Source: an uncultured Collinsella sp.
Lineage (GTDB): Bacteria; Actinomycetota; Coriobacteriia; Coriobacteriales; Coriobacteriaceae
Length of the DNA: 46,692 nt
Assembly (NCBI GenBank): GCA_900759335.1
Contig: CAAEUX010000081.1
Coordinates: 1-46,692, forward strand
Direction of reading: 5' to 3'
Shown piece after piece: positions 15,871 to 24,097 of this stretch. The notes below the pieces were generated by a model that saw only the letters and a program-made list of their open reading frames with translations, had not been told where the DNA came from and did no database searches. How positions within the stretch are numbered: position 1 is the first letter of the stretch; each line of letters opens with the position of its first letter. Both the position numbers and the translations under genes were made by a program.

Positions 15871-16743
15871 CTACAGGCGCTTGAGAATCACATAGCGGTT
15901 GAGCTCGCCGCTGCGACCGTCGGCATGGAAGCGCTCAAGCTCGCGCACGGGGACCTCGCCGCTCTTGTAGAACGTACGGACGCCGCGCACCAGGTCGGTG
16001 ATCTGCTGATCGTCAAAGTGATGGCAATAGCGGTAGGCGTGGCGGTCGTTTTGCCAGCCAATGAGGTGGTCGCCGGCTTCAAACTGCGCGGAATCGTAAC
16101 CCTCAAACGGCGGGGTGAGCTCGGCGCGGGCTTCGGCTCGAACGGCCTTGCGCGCCATGCGCTCGTCGTTCATAAACTCCCAAAAGCTGATGGCAATGAT
16201 GCCGCCCGGGCGCGTCTGACGCACCAGGGCGTCGAGCACACGTACGCGGTACTCGCACGACGGCACGTGGTGCATAAAGCCAAAGCAGACCGAGATGTCG
16301 GCGAGCGGGGCGTCGAATAGCACGTCGGGCGTCTCGGCGGGGTTGAGCTTCATAAGGGCATCGAGCACGTCGAGTTCCTGGAAGTGCAGGTTGGGAATGC
16401 GCAGGGCGTGGCCGCGTGCATCGATAGCCAAATCCTGACACGAGTCGACACCATAGAACTCAAACGGACAGCTGGCATCTGCCGAGGGGTTTGCGCCGTC
16501 GACGCCCTTGGCGGCAAGTGCGCCGCCGGCGGCAAAGTTCTCGAATCGCATATTGCCGCAGGCAAGATCGAAGACGCGGACGGGGTGCTCGATCGTGGCG
16601 ACGTCGAGCTGTTCGAGCGCGATATCCATGGTGCGCACCCAGCCGGGCCAAGGGGCCTGGCGCGTATCGGAGAAGGAGGCGGAGTGTTCGCGATAGAACG
16701 TGTTGTTGAGCTGGATGAGCGATGAGGCGAAATCGCGGTTCAC
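15871..16743 (-). CDS. Class I SAM methyltransferase with Trm9/ALKBH8-like N-terminal motif
   Basis: Protein of 290 residues. The N-terminal FYREHSASFSDTRQAPWPGW resembles the FSxTRxxPWP motif before the Rossmann fold of Trm9 and ALKBH8, which methylate carboxymethyluridine at tRNA position 34. The SAM site is VFDLACGNMRFENF; later come CFGFMHHVPSCEYRVRVLDALV and PGGIIAISFWEF. A GTG start at 16743 is preferred because GGAGGGAG precedes it; the frame stays open upstream without conservation. The presence of elp3 2 kb away, the enzyme making the Trm9 substrate, supports a wobble-uridine role, but other methyltransferase substrates are possible. Confidence 0.7.
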   Translation of the reverse strand: MNRDFASSLIQLNNTFYREHSASFSDTRQAPWPGWVRTMDIALEQLDVATIEHPVRVFDLACGNMRFENFAAGGALAAKGVDGANPSADASCPFEFYGVDSCQDLAIDARGHALRIPNLHFQELDVLDALMKLNPAETPDVLFDAPLADISVCFGFMHHVPSCEYRVRVLDALVRQTRPGGIIAISFWEFMNDERMARKAVRAEARAELTPPFEGYDSAQFEAGDHLIGWQNDRHAYRYCHHFDDQQITDLVRGVRTFYKSGEVPVRELERFHADGRSGELNRYVILKRL

Positions 16744-17010
16744 GGCGCGGAACTCCCTCCGTTGGCGGTGCGAAATAAACAGTACGACCATACTACCGTT
16801 AACGCCGCAACGGGGACAACCGAGCTGCGGGTCATTGCTTTGTTTGGACACATTTCCGCAGCTCATATGTGCCCGCAACCGCCGGTTGTCAAAAATCTCA
16901 CTAGAATAGGTGGCATGCTTTTGGCGGTGGCGGATAGATTTTTAACTGTGCAAGGCGCCTTAAGAACAAAAACGGTCCGGCGGCACGGCTGGCATCACAT
17001 AGGAGGAACC
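16744..17010. other. Divergent intergenic region with an inverted repeat
   Basis: The 267 bp between the methyltransferase and XRE genes contain GAGCTGCGG (16822-16830) and its inverse CCGCAGCTC (16856-16864), spaced 25 bases. This could be an operator for the XRE regulator. No promoter is clear enough to name. Confidence 0.35.
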
Positions 17011-17727
17011 ATGAATGTAGAAACTGCGCAGCGGCTCGCCGACCTTCGCCGCAGCAAGGGCTTTAGCCAAGAAGGGCTGGCGCGAAAGCTGGGGCTGTCG
17101 CGCCAGGCGGTCAGTAAATGGGAGCGTGCGGAGAGCTCGCCCGATACCGAGAACCTGATCTCGCTCGCCAAACTCTATGGTGTGAGTCTGGACGAGCTGC
17201 TCAATCCGAGCGACGAGATCGAGGACGATATCGAGTTTGAGAACGAGGACCGCGCTCGTCAGCGCGAGGCCGAGGCGGCAGAGCGCGTACGCACCCATGA
17301 GGCGGCGGCACGAGCTACCGAGGCGGCAACACAGGCGAGTGACGCCGCCGCCAAGGCGGCGCAAGCGGCAAGCTGGAGTGCACAGGCCGCTAATGCCGCT
17401 ACGGCGCAGGCGACGAGTGGCACCGCGGTTGGCTCGACTCCGGTGAAGGGCCCGTTCCAGTCGTTCCCGTATTGGGCCGTGTGCTGGCTGCTGTTCTTTT
17501 TGCTGATGTTCCTGTTTGGTGCCGGACCCTTTGCCGCGCTGATCTTCTTTACGATTCCCATCTATCACTGGGTGGCGCGTGCACTCGATGGTGATTGGGC
17601 ACGCGGGGAAATTCAGGTTGGTCCGGCGCCGGCGGCGGCTAGGGCTCGGAATGCTTCCGCTTCGGTTGATACTGGCGTAGCTACCGCGGCCACCGCTGAG
17701 CCATGTGCCAAAGAGGGTGATGAATGA
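17011..17727 (+). CDS. Membrane-anchored XRE-family transcriptional regulator
   Basis: Protein of 238 residues. Residues 6-60 form a Cro/CI helix-turn-helix (LADLRRSKGFSQEGLARKLG, LSRQAVSKWERAESSPDTEN, LYGVSLDELL). An Ala-rich, probably helical linker (79-135) leads to a hydrophobic stretch at about 152-188 that forms one or two membrane segments, then an Ala-rich tail. The membrane segment after a DNA-binding domain suggests a one-component sensor. ATG follows AGGAGGAACC. The next gene starts inside its stop codon (ATGA overlap), so the two products are almost certainly made together. Confidence 0.88.
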   Translation: MNVETAQRLADLRRSKGFSQEGLARKLGLSRQAVSKWERAESSPDTENLISLAKLYGVSLDELLNPSDEIEDDIEFENEDRARQREAEAAERVRTHEAAARATEAATQASDAAAKAAQAASWSAQAANAATAQATSGTAVGSTPVKGPFQSFPYWAVCWLLFFLLMFLFGAGPFAALIFFTIPIYHWVARALDGDWARGEIQVGPAPAAARARNASASVDTGVATAATAEPCAKEGDE

Positions 17728-18623
17728 TGAAGCTTTCGCATGAATCCAAGATACGCTTGGGCGTTGGCATCGGAGCGTTTGTGCTCATCGTTGGGCTTGT
17801 TTTTGGCACTTCGCGGCTATTGGCTCATTCCGATATGGTGCGTACGACCGGTATTCTCTCTGGCCATTTGTCTGATTTTGACGATATGTTTGACGATGAC
17901 GATCTCTTGGACGACGGCAGCTATTCCGCTCGGCCTCAGCAACTTTCGAGCATGACTTTTGATGTCGATGAGTTCCGCTACCTCGATTTCGATATCAATG
18001 CGGCTTCGGTGGACGTCAAGGTTGTTGATGGCAACAAGGCTCGCGTTATCGAGCGGGGGCGCGTTGCCAAGGGTATGGATGCCTCCAAGGCCGCGACGCA
18101 AAACATCGCATCCGTCGAGGACTCGACGCTCAAGGTTTCCCAGTTTGGAAGTGATGACGGTAAGGCAATCGATCGCTCGGTTACGGTTGAGCTGCCGCGC
18201 CGTGTTGCCGAACATCTGAAGGGAGTCAACGCGCGCGTGGGCTCGGGTGATCTGCAGATTGCCGGTGTCACCTGTGATGGTTTCGACCTTTTCCTGGGTG
18301 CGGGAGATGTAGAGTTTACGGGCAGCGTGACTGATGCGCTCAGCGCTGAGGTCGGGTCGGGCGATGTAACGTTCGAGCTCTACCAGGCCCCCGCGAAGTC
18401 GATGGACGTGAGTGTGGGCTCGGGCGATGTGGAGATGACGGTCCCGAACTCCACGGGCTTTAAGGCGAGCCTCACCTTGGGCAGCGGCGACTTCGAGAGC
18501 GATTTCCTTCCGCTTGACTACGACGGCGAGACCATTTTGAATCTTGAATTCGATAATGGCGATAAGTCCGCCACGTATCGTTTTGAGGTTGGTTCGGGCG
18601 ACATGTCATTTGATTCAGAGTGA
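17724..18623 (+). CDS. DUF4097-type membrane-anchored beta-repeat protein
   Basis: Protein of 299 residues with a membrane anchor at 11-33 and an acidic linker (FDDMFDDDDLLDDG). A C-terminal domain then repeats V/LGSGD or LGAGD followed by a short strand six times. This is the repeat of the DUF4097/DUF4098 putative adhesin family, predicted to form a beta-helix outside the membrane. Gram-positive relatives lie beside stress regulators. The 4-base overlap with the XRE gene suggests it feeds signals to, or is regulated with, that protein. No catalytic motif is seen. Confidence 0.82.
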   Translation: MMKLSHESKIRLGVGIGAFVLIVGLVFGTSRLLAHSDMVRTTGILSGHLSDFDDMFDDDDLLDDGSYSARPQQLSSMTFDVDEFRYLDFDINAASVDVKVVDGNKARVIERGRVAKGMDASKAATQNIASVEDSTLKVSQFGSDDGKAIDRSVTVELPRRVAEHLKGVNARVGSGDLQIAGVTCDGFDLFLGAGDVEFTGSVTDALSAEVGSGDVTFELYQAPAKSMDVSVGSGDVEMTVPNSTGFKASLTLGSGDFESDFLPLDYDGETILNLEFDNGDKSATYRFEVGSGDMSFDSE

Positions 18624-18670
18624 CGGGCGGTTATCGAAGACTTATACACCATAGCTGCGCTGTTTGATGG

Positions 18671-18710
18671 AGGCGCCGGAGCCGTGACGGGCTCCGGCGC
18701 CTTTGCCTTT
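18671..18710 (+). terminator. Rho-independent terminator after the DUF4097 gene
   Basis: AGGCGCCGGAGCC (18671-18683) pairs with GGCTCCGGCGCCT (18690-18702), a 13-bp perfect stem with a six-base loop, followed by TTGCCTTT. It sits only 12 bases before the elp3 start. Confidence 0.85.
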
Positions 18711-18721
18711 ACAATGGGGTC

Positions 18722-20629
18722 ATGGAACAGATTATCTTGAACATACTCGAGGCTCTGCGTCGCGGCGAGACCGTGGACGACAAAGCGCTCGTCAAACTGA
18801 TACATGCCGAGGCGCGCCGCGAGGGTGCCGACAAGCGTGATCTGGCCAAGCGCCGTCTGCTGCCGTTCTACCAGCGGGTTAAACGTGAGGAGCCGGCTCG
18901 GTGGGCTGGGTGGAATGTCGACGCCGATCTGGAACGTCGGTTGCTGCAGGTGCTGAGGATGAAGCCTCGTCGCACGGCTTCGGGCGTGGCGACCATTACC
19001 GTCATCACCAAGCCCTGGCCGTGCTCGGGCGATTGCCTGTTTTGCCCCAACGATCTGCGCATGCCCAAAAGCTATCTGCACGCCGAGCCGGCGTGCGCCC
19101 GTGCAGAGCAAAATTGCTTTGACCCGTATCTGCAGGTGAGCGCTCGTCTGACCGCGCTTTCGCAGATGGGGCATGCGACCGACAAGATAGAGCTCATCGT
19201 GCTCGGTGGCACCTGGAGCGACTATCCGCAAGGGTACCAGACATGGTTTATGTCGGAACTTTTCCGTGCGCTCAATGACGATGCCGTCGCCGGCGTGGCG
19301 GCAAACCCCATGTTGGCGCGTCCGGGCATCAGTCGTGCCGAGGCTGGGCGCCTGCTCGATGACGCTCCCGCCGATGCCCTGCCGCCGGTGGTAACAGAGC
19401 GCCGCGAGCGCTATCGGGCTGCCGGCATTGCGACCGACGAGGCCGAGCTTGCGAGCGGCGTTGCCGACGAGCAGGGGCGTGTGGATGCTGCCGTGGGCGG
19501 CTATAACCGCGCGGTGCGTCGTCTGTACGGTCCCGGTACGCCGTGGGGCGAGGTCGCCGAGTGGCAGACGACCACGATGGAGGAGCTTGAACGTCAGCAG
19601 CGCATCAACGAGACGGCGAAGCATCGCGTGGTGGGCCTCGTGATCGAGACGCGTCCCGATGCCGTGACGCCACAGGCCCTCACGCTCATCCGCCGCCTGG
19701 GTTGCACCAAGATTCAGATGGGCATCCAGAGCCTCGACCAGCATTTGCTCGATATCAACGAGCGTCGCATTTCGGTGGAGCAAATCGAGCGGGCGTTTTC
19801 GCTTGCGCGCCTGTTTGGCTTTAAGATCCACGCGCACTTTATGCTCAACCTGCTGGGCGCCACGCCGGAGGGGGACAAGCGCGACTACGAGCGCTTTATG
19901 ACCGAGGGGGCCTTTATGCCCGACGAGGTCAAGGTCTATCCGTGTGCACTCATCGAGGGCTCGCGTCTAGTGGGCTGCTACGAGCGCGGCGAGTGGTGCC
20001 CCTATACCGAGGAAGAGCTGCTCGATGTGCTGGCCGACGACATCGTGGTGACGCCGGCGTTCTGTCGCATCAGCCGTATGATTCGTGACTTTAGCTCCGA
20101 CGACATTATGGTGGGCAACAAGAAGCCCAACCTGCGTCAGCTCGTTGAGAACCGCTTGGCGGCTCGTGGAGAAGGCGCGACGGTGCGCGAGATTCGCTAT
20201 CGCGAGATCAGCACGGCGGGTGCCGACTTGGATGAGCTGACCCTTGACGAGGAAGTAGCGTACGAGACGCCGGTGACGCGCGAGCGCTTTTTGCAGTGGG
20301 TGACGCTCGAAGGCAAGATCGCCGGCTTTTTGCGCCTGTCGCTGCCCGACCATTCGTTTGTTGCCGCGCATGCGGACGAGTTGCCGACGACGCCGGACGA
20401 GGCGATGATTCGCGAGGTGCACGTGTATGGCATGGCGGCACGCGTGGGCGACCAGGGCCAGGCGGCGCAGCATCACGGGTTGGGGCGTTTGCTCGTAGAG
20501 CGTGCGTGCGAGATCGCCCGGGATGCCGGCTATGCGCGTATCAACGTGATTAGCGCGATCGGTACGCGCGAGTACTATCGCCATTTGGGTTTTTATGACC
20601 ACGGACTCTATCTGCAAAAGGAGCTCTAG
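18722..20629 (+). CDS. elp3: Elp3-like tRNA uridine(34) acetyltransferase/radical SAM enzyme
   Basis: Protein of 635 residues with the Elp3 architecture: N-terminal basic tRNA-binding segment, radical SAM domain with cluster cysteines 101, 105 and 108 (PCSGDCLFCP), and a C-terminal GNAT domain (VHVYGMAARVG, HHGLGRLLVERACEIARDAG, GTREYYRHLGFYDHGLYLQKEL). Elp3 uses acetyl-CoA and SAM to build carboxymethyl groups on wobble uridine 34. Other Elp3 blocks include LIVLGGTWSDYP and GLVIETRPDAVTP. The ATG overlaps the region just after a terminator and has only a weak ribosome site. The next gene begins on the base after its stop. Confidence 0.9.
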   Translation: MEQIILNILEALRRGETVDDKALVKLIHAEARREGADKRDLAKRRLLPFYQRVKREEPARWAGWNVDADLERRLLQVLRMKPRRTASGVATITVITKPWPCSGDCLFCPNDLRMPKSYLHAEPACARAEQNCFDPYLQVSARLTALSQMGHATDKIELIVLGGTWSDYPQGYQTWFMSELFRALNDDAVAGVAANPMLARPGISRAEAGRLLDDAPADALPPVVTERRERYRAAGIATDEAELASGVADEQGRVDAAVGGYNRAVRRLYGPGTPWGEVAEWQTTTMEELERQQRINETAKHRVVGLVIETRPDAVTPQALTLIRRLGCTKIQMGIQSLDQHLLDINERRISVEQIERAFSLARLFGFKIHAHFMLNLLGATPEGDKRDYERFMTEGAFMPDEVKVYPCALIEGSRLVGCYERGEWCPYTEEELLDVLADDIVVTPAFCRISRMIRDFSSDDIMVGNKKPNLRQLVENRLAARGEGATVREIRYREISTAGADLDELTLDEEVAYETPVTRERFLQWVTLEGKIAGFLRLSLPDHSFVAAHADELPTTPDEAMIREVHVYGMAARVGDQGQAAQHHGLGRLLVERACEIARDAGYARINVISAIGTREYYRHLGFYDHGLYLQKEL

Positions 20630-21508
20630 ATGAACAAGCCAAGTGTTTCTGCTGGCGTCGTTGCCGGCGTTGCCCTGGGAGCTGCGGCGCTTGGTGCGGC
20701 TGCCGTCGCTGTTCGCGCTGCCTGTCTGCAGGTTGCGAGGACCCGCAATGGGTTGGCGCGTGTGAAGCGCGTGCACGATGAGAGCGGCGATGAGATTCGC
20801 GTGTTAGTGCAAGGCGGCGTCTACCAAAGCGCAAGCTACATTGGCGAGCGTTGGGCGGAGCCCGTCTTTGCGTACTATCGTGCGTTTGACGACGTGTTTG
20901 AGGCCGAGGATGCGATGCGCGATGCTTATGGCCACGGCATCGACCGTATGCTTATGCTGGGCGGCGGTGGGTTTGCCTATCCCAAATTTGCGCTGATGTC
21001 GCACGAGGGCTTGCGCATGGACGTTATCGAGTATGACGGAGAGATTACGCGCCTGGCGCGCCGCTGGTTCTACCTAGACGAGCTGGAGCGCGCGGCGGGC
21101 GATCGCCTGAGGGTGATTACCGCCGAGGCGCGTTCGTATCTGGGCGTGACGAGCGTGGGCCATCGTCGCTACGACGTGGTCGTGAGCGATTGCTTTGGCG
21201 GTGCCGAGCCCGTGCGCGAGCTGGCGACGGTTGAGGCGTTGCGTTTAGTGTGGGGCAGCCTAAATGTCGGCGGCGTCTACGTTGCCAATATCGTGAGCGC
21301 AAACGAGGGGAGCGACGTGACGTTCCTGCGCGACTGCGCTGCCACGGCACTCGAGGTATTCGCCCACGCCTGGGTGGTCCCATGTGGCGATACGGAGTTC
21401 GGCGGCGAGGAAAACTACCTGCTCATCGCCAGCGACGGCGACTACGCCTTTGCCGAAGCCGTGCCCTTCGACGCCGACTTCCTCGGCACCGCCCTTCACG
21501 ACAAGTAA
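20630..21508 (+). CDS. Spermidine-synthase-like protein with N-terminal membrane anchor
   Basis: Protein of 292 residues. A hydrophobic N-terminal segment (about 8-32) precedes a methyltransferase-fold domain of the polyamine synthase type: VLVQGGVYQSASYIGERWAEP, the nucleotide-binding loop MLMLGGGGFAYPK, MDVIEYDGEITRLARRWF and YDVVVSDCFGG. The DVVVSDCFGG strand replaces the usual D-x-x-x-D of true spermidine synthases, so polyamine synthesis is not assured. It starts directly after the elp3 stop and is probably translationally coupled to it; a shared function is inference. Confidence 0.75.
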   Translation: MNKPSVSAGVVAGVALGAAALGAAAVAVRAACLQVARTRNGLARVKRVHDESGDEIRVLVQGGVYQSASYIGERWAEPVFAYYRAFDDVFEAEDAMRDAYGHGIDRMLMLGGGGFAYPKFALMSHEGLRMDVIEYDGEITRLARRWFYLDELERAAGDRLRVITAEARSYLGVTSVGHRRYDVVVSDCFGGAEPVRELATVEALRLVWGSLNVGGVYVANIVSANEGSDVTFLRDCAATALEVFAHAWVVPCGDTEFGGEENYLLIASDGDYAFAEAVPFDADFLGTALHDK

Positions 21509-21535
21509 GTCCCCCCCGTCCCAGAAAGACTGGTC

Positions 21536-23980
21536 TTAGGCGTGGTCGTGCCAGCTGCGGACACGCTGCTTCATACCCTCGATGTCGAGCACGCCTTCGG
21601 CAAAGCCCTTGCGCACGAGCTCCTCGGGAACAAACTCATCGTAACGATCAAAGTAAGGCACCTCGCCGGGATAGACGAGCTCGATGGGATCGAAGTCCTT
21701 CTCGGCCTCGGCGGCGAGCACCTCAAAGAACGTCTCCTCGTCGGCCTTCATCTTAAACTGCATAAAGTACGGGCGTGATGGGTCGAGTCCGCGAAGGCCA
21801 AGCTCCGTGGCGCATTTAATCTTGAGCATACGTTCGAGCGCCAGAAAGGCGTAGCTGCCCAGCCAGGGGAAGAGTACCCAGGTGTCGCCGCCCAGGTTGA
21901 TGAGCGGCTTGGTTCCCGCGCCCGAAATCTCGGCGGTATGACGAGCCTGTGCAAGGCGTGCCCGTGCGTTGCCCATGAGGTACGGATATGCCGCGTGCTC
22001 GTTGAGCGCCTTTCGCATGCGCTCGAGTACGTGTGTATTGATGTCACCGGGGCAATCGCCAAAGTAGGCCGGCACGCGGCCCTTGACCTGCGTGGCAAAG
22101 ACGGTATGACGCTTCCAGTCCACTTCCTCGACGATCCAGCAATGGCCCGCGATGGCGATGCGCTCGCCAGGTGGTGGCGGGTTGACGATCGTGCCCAACT
22201 CGGCCGACTCGCTGCGAACGGTGAACTCCTCGTTTTCCTGGAATACAGCGTAGAACTTAAAGTTGTTAATGACGCGCTCGCCCGCGAGACCCACGATGAG
22301 CCCGCCGCCCTCGGTGACTTGGATGTGGTCGATCTTGATGAGGTGGCGCAGCAGTACGCGATAGTCATCGGCCGAGATGCGATGGAAATAGCTGAGCGTG
22401 AGCACACGCTGGGCAAGCTCTGCCGGCGTGAGCTCTCCGGTGCTGGCAAGCGTCGACATAGTCTGGTGGTAGAGCAGGCTGTAGGGGAGTCGATCGAGCT
22501 CGGGCGGCTCGACCCACTTTTCCTCGCGATAGAGTTGTACGAGCGCGATGCCCTGCAGGAGCTTCCACGGAATGGTCTCGGGCATCATCGTGCGCGGCTC
22601 GGGCTCTTCCTCGCGCATGACGAACCACATCTCGGGTGGAAGATCGCGGCGTCCCGTGCGGCCCATTCGCTGCAAAAAGGAGCTGACGGTAAACGGCGCG
22701 TCGATCTGGAAGGCACGCTCCAGACGGCCGATATCGATGCCAAGCTCAAGCGTAGAGGTGGTGACGGTCGTCTGTGCCTGTTCCTCGTCGCGCATAAGCT
22801 CTTCTGCCGTCTCGCGTAACGATGCCGAGAGGTTGCCATGATGGATAAGGAAGCGGTCTGGCTCGTGCCGGTTTTCACAGTAGCTGCGCAGCATGGAGCA
22901 CACGGCCTCTGCCTCCTCGCGCGAGTTGGCAAAGACCAGGCACTTGCGGCCGCGGGTATGTTCAAAGATGTAGCCCATGCCGGGGTCGGCGTTGTCGGGT
23001 GCGGTGTCGGTGGGGTTGAGCAGTGCCTGCTCGGTCGCTCGTGGGATGTCGACTTCGCCCTCGGGGGCCGAGGAAGTGCGACGGTCTTTGGGAGCGGCCT
23101 TGCCCCGTGCCTGCTCGCGACGTTGGCGGCGTTCCTCCTGTGTGAGTTGTCCGCTGTGGCGCACGTCTTGGACACCGGACGGCAGTGCCGCGGGTGGTGT
23201 CGCCTCAATGCGCTCGCACGCGAGCACTTCGGCCTCTTGAGGACCCGCACTCTCGAATCCCCGCTGCTGCGCCTGGGGACCCGAGTTGTAGAAGTGCTCC
23301 ATGGAGATACGCCACACGCGGCGCGGCTCCTCAAAGCGGGGGATGACGCAGTCGCGTCCCGTCCCCTGCGACAAGAAGGCGCCCGTGCGTTCCGGGTCCC
23401 CGATGGTGGCCGAAAGGCCAATGCGCCGGGGCCGCACGCCCGCCATGCGCGAAAGACGCTCGATAAGGCAGAGCGTCTGCCCGCCGCGGTCACCGCGCAT
23501 GAGCGAGTGGACCTCGTCGATGACCACATAGCGCAGGTCGCAGAACATACGCGGGATTGCCATGTGCTTGTGGATCAGGAGTGCCTCGAGTGATTCGGGC
23601 GTAATCTGTAGGATGCCGCTTGGCTTTTTGATGAGCTTTGCCTTGTGCGACTGCGAGACATCGCCGTGCCAGTGCCAGACGGGGATATCGGCCTCTTCGC
23701 ACAGATCGTTGAGGCGAACGAACTGGTCGTTGATGAGTGCCTTGAGGGGGCCAATATAGAGGGCGCCAACGCTTGCGGGCGGGTTCTCCCAAAACTCGGT
23801 CAGGATGGGAAAGAAGGCTGCTTCGGTTTTGCCAGATGCCGTGGATGCCGTCAGGAGCACATTGTCTTGCGTGTTGAAGATGGCATCTGCCGCCGCAACC
23901 TGGATGGAGCGCAGACTCTCCCAATCGTGGGAGTAGATGAAGTCTTGGATAAACGGGGCGTAGCGGTCAAAGGCGTTCAC
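21536..23980 (-). CDS. Lhr-like DEAD/DEAH-box helicase of the TerB-DUF2791 module
   Basis: Superfamily 2 helicase of 814 residues. Motifs: TASTASGKTEAAFF (Lys51), VVIDEVHSLMRGDRGG (DEVH, about 155-158), IGLSATIGDPE, TLELGIDIGRLE and RMGRTGRRDLP. A Lhr-type C-terminal region follows. A charged insert (about 270-320) contains QEERRQRREQARGKAAPKDR. A GTG start at 23980 is chosen because AGAGGAGG precedes it. Comparable helicases are BrxHI of BREX systems, which occur with DUF2791 ATPases as here. It is the last gene of the module, 115 bases after the ATPase and behind a stem-loop, so its level may be set separately. Confidence 0.9.
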   Translation of the reverse strand: MNAFDRYAPFIQDFIYSHDWESLRSIQVAAADAIFNTQDNVLLTASTASGKTEAAFFPILTEFWENPPASVGALYIGPLKALINDQFVRLNDLCEEADIPVWHWHGDVSQSHKAKLIKKPSGILQITPESLEALLIHKHMAIPRMFCDLRYVVIDEVHSLMRGDRGGQTLCLIERLSRMAGVRPRRIGLSATIGDPERTGAFLSQGTGRDCVIPRFEEPRRVWRISMEHFYNSGPQAQQRGFESAGPQEAEVLACERIEATPPAALPSGVQDVRHSGQLTQEERRQRREQARGKAAPKDRRTSSAPEGEVDIPRATEQALLNPTDTAPDNADPGMGYIFEHTRGRKCLVFANSREEAEAVCSMLRSYCENRHEPDRFLIHHGNLSASLRETAEELMRDEEQAQTTVTTSTLELGIDIGRLERAFQIDAPFTVSSFLQRMGRTGRRDLPPEMWFVMREEEPEPRTMMPETIPWKLLQGIALVQLYREEKWVEPPELDRLPYSLLYHQTMSTLASTGELTPAELAQRVLTLSYFHRISADDYRVLLRHLIKIDHIQVTEGGGLIVGLAGERVINNFKFYAVFQENEEFTVRSESAELGTIVNPPPPGERIAIAGHCWIVEEVDWKRHTVFATQVKGRVPAYFGDCPGDINTHVLERMRKALNEHAAYPYLMGNARARLAQARHTAEISGAGTKPLINLGGDTWVLFPWLGSYAFLALERMLKIKCATELGLRGLDPSRPYFMQFKMKADEETFFEVLAAEAEKDFDPIELVYPGEVPYFDRYDEFVPEELVRKGFAEGVLDIEGMKQRVRSWHDHA

Positions 23981-24057
23981 GGGGCCTCCTCTCATCAACG
24001 GGCTGATCAACGCAACGGGCAACGGTTCGATATCTTGCAACATCGGCGTTTGCCCAG

Positions 24058-24097
24058 ATAAAACCTACCAAAAAAACCTGTCCCTTTTTGGCAGGTT
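24058..24097 (-). terminator. Stem-loop between the DUF2791 ATPase and helicase genes (partial terminator or attenuator)
   Basis: On the minus strand AACCTGCCAAAAA (24097-24085) pairs with TTTTTGGTAGGTT (24074-24062), with one wobble, and is followed by TTAT. The stem includes part of the ATPase stop codon. If active it would reduce helicase transcription from the upstream promoter. Confidence 0.6.

Noticed and set aside
20630..21508. True spermidine synthase
   Set aside because: The fold is right, but the acidic substrate motif is replaced and an N-terminal membrane segment is added, so the gene symbol speE was not used.
21526..21537. AAGACTGGTCTT palindrome between convergent genes as a terminator
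   Set aside because: The stem is only five base pairs with a two-base loop and overlaps the helicase stop; too weak to call.
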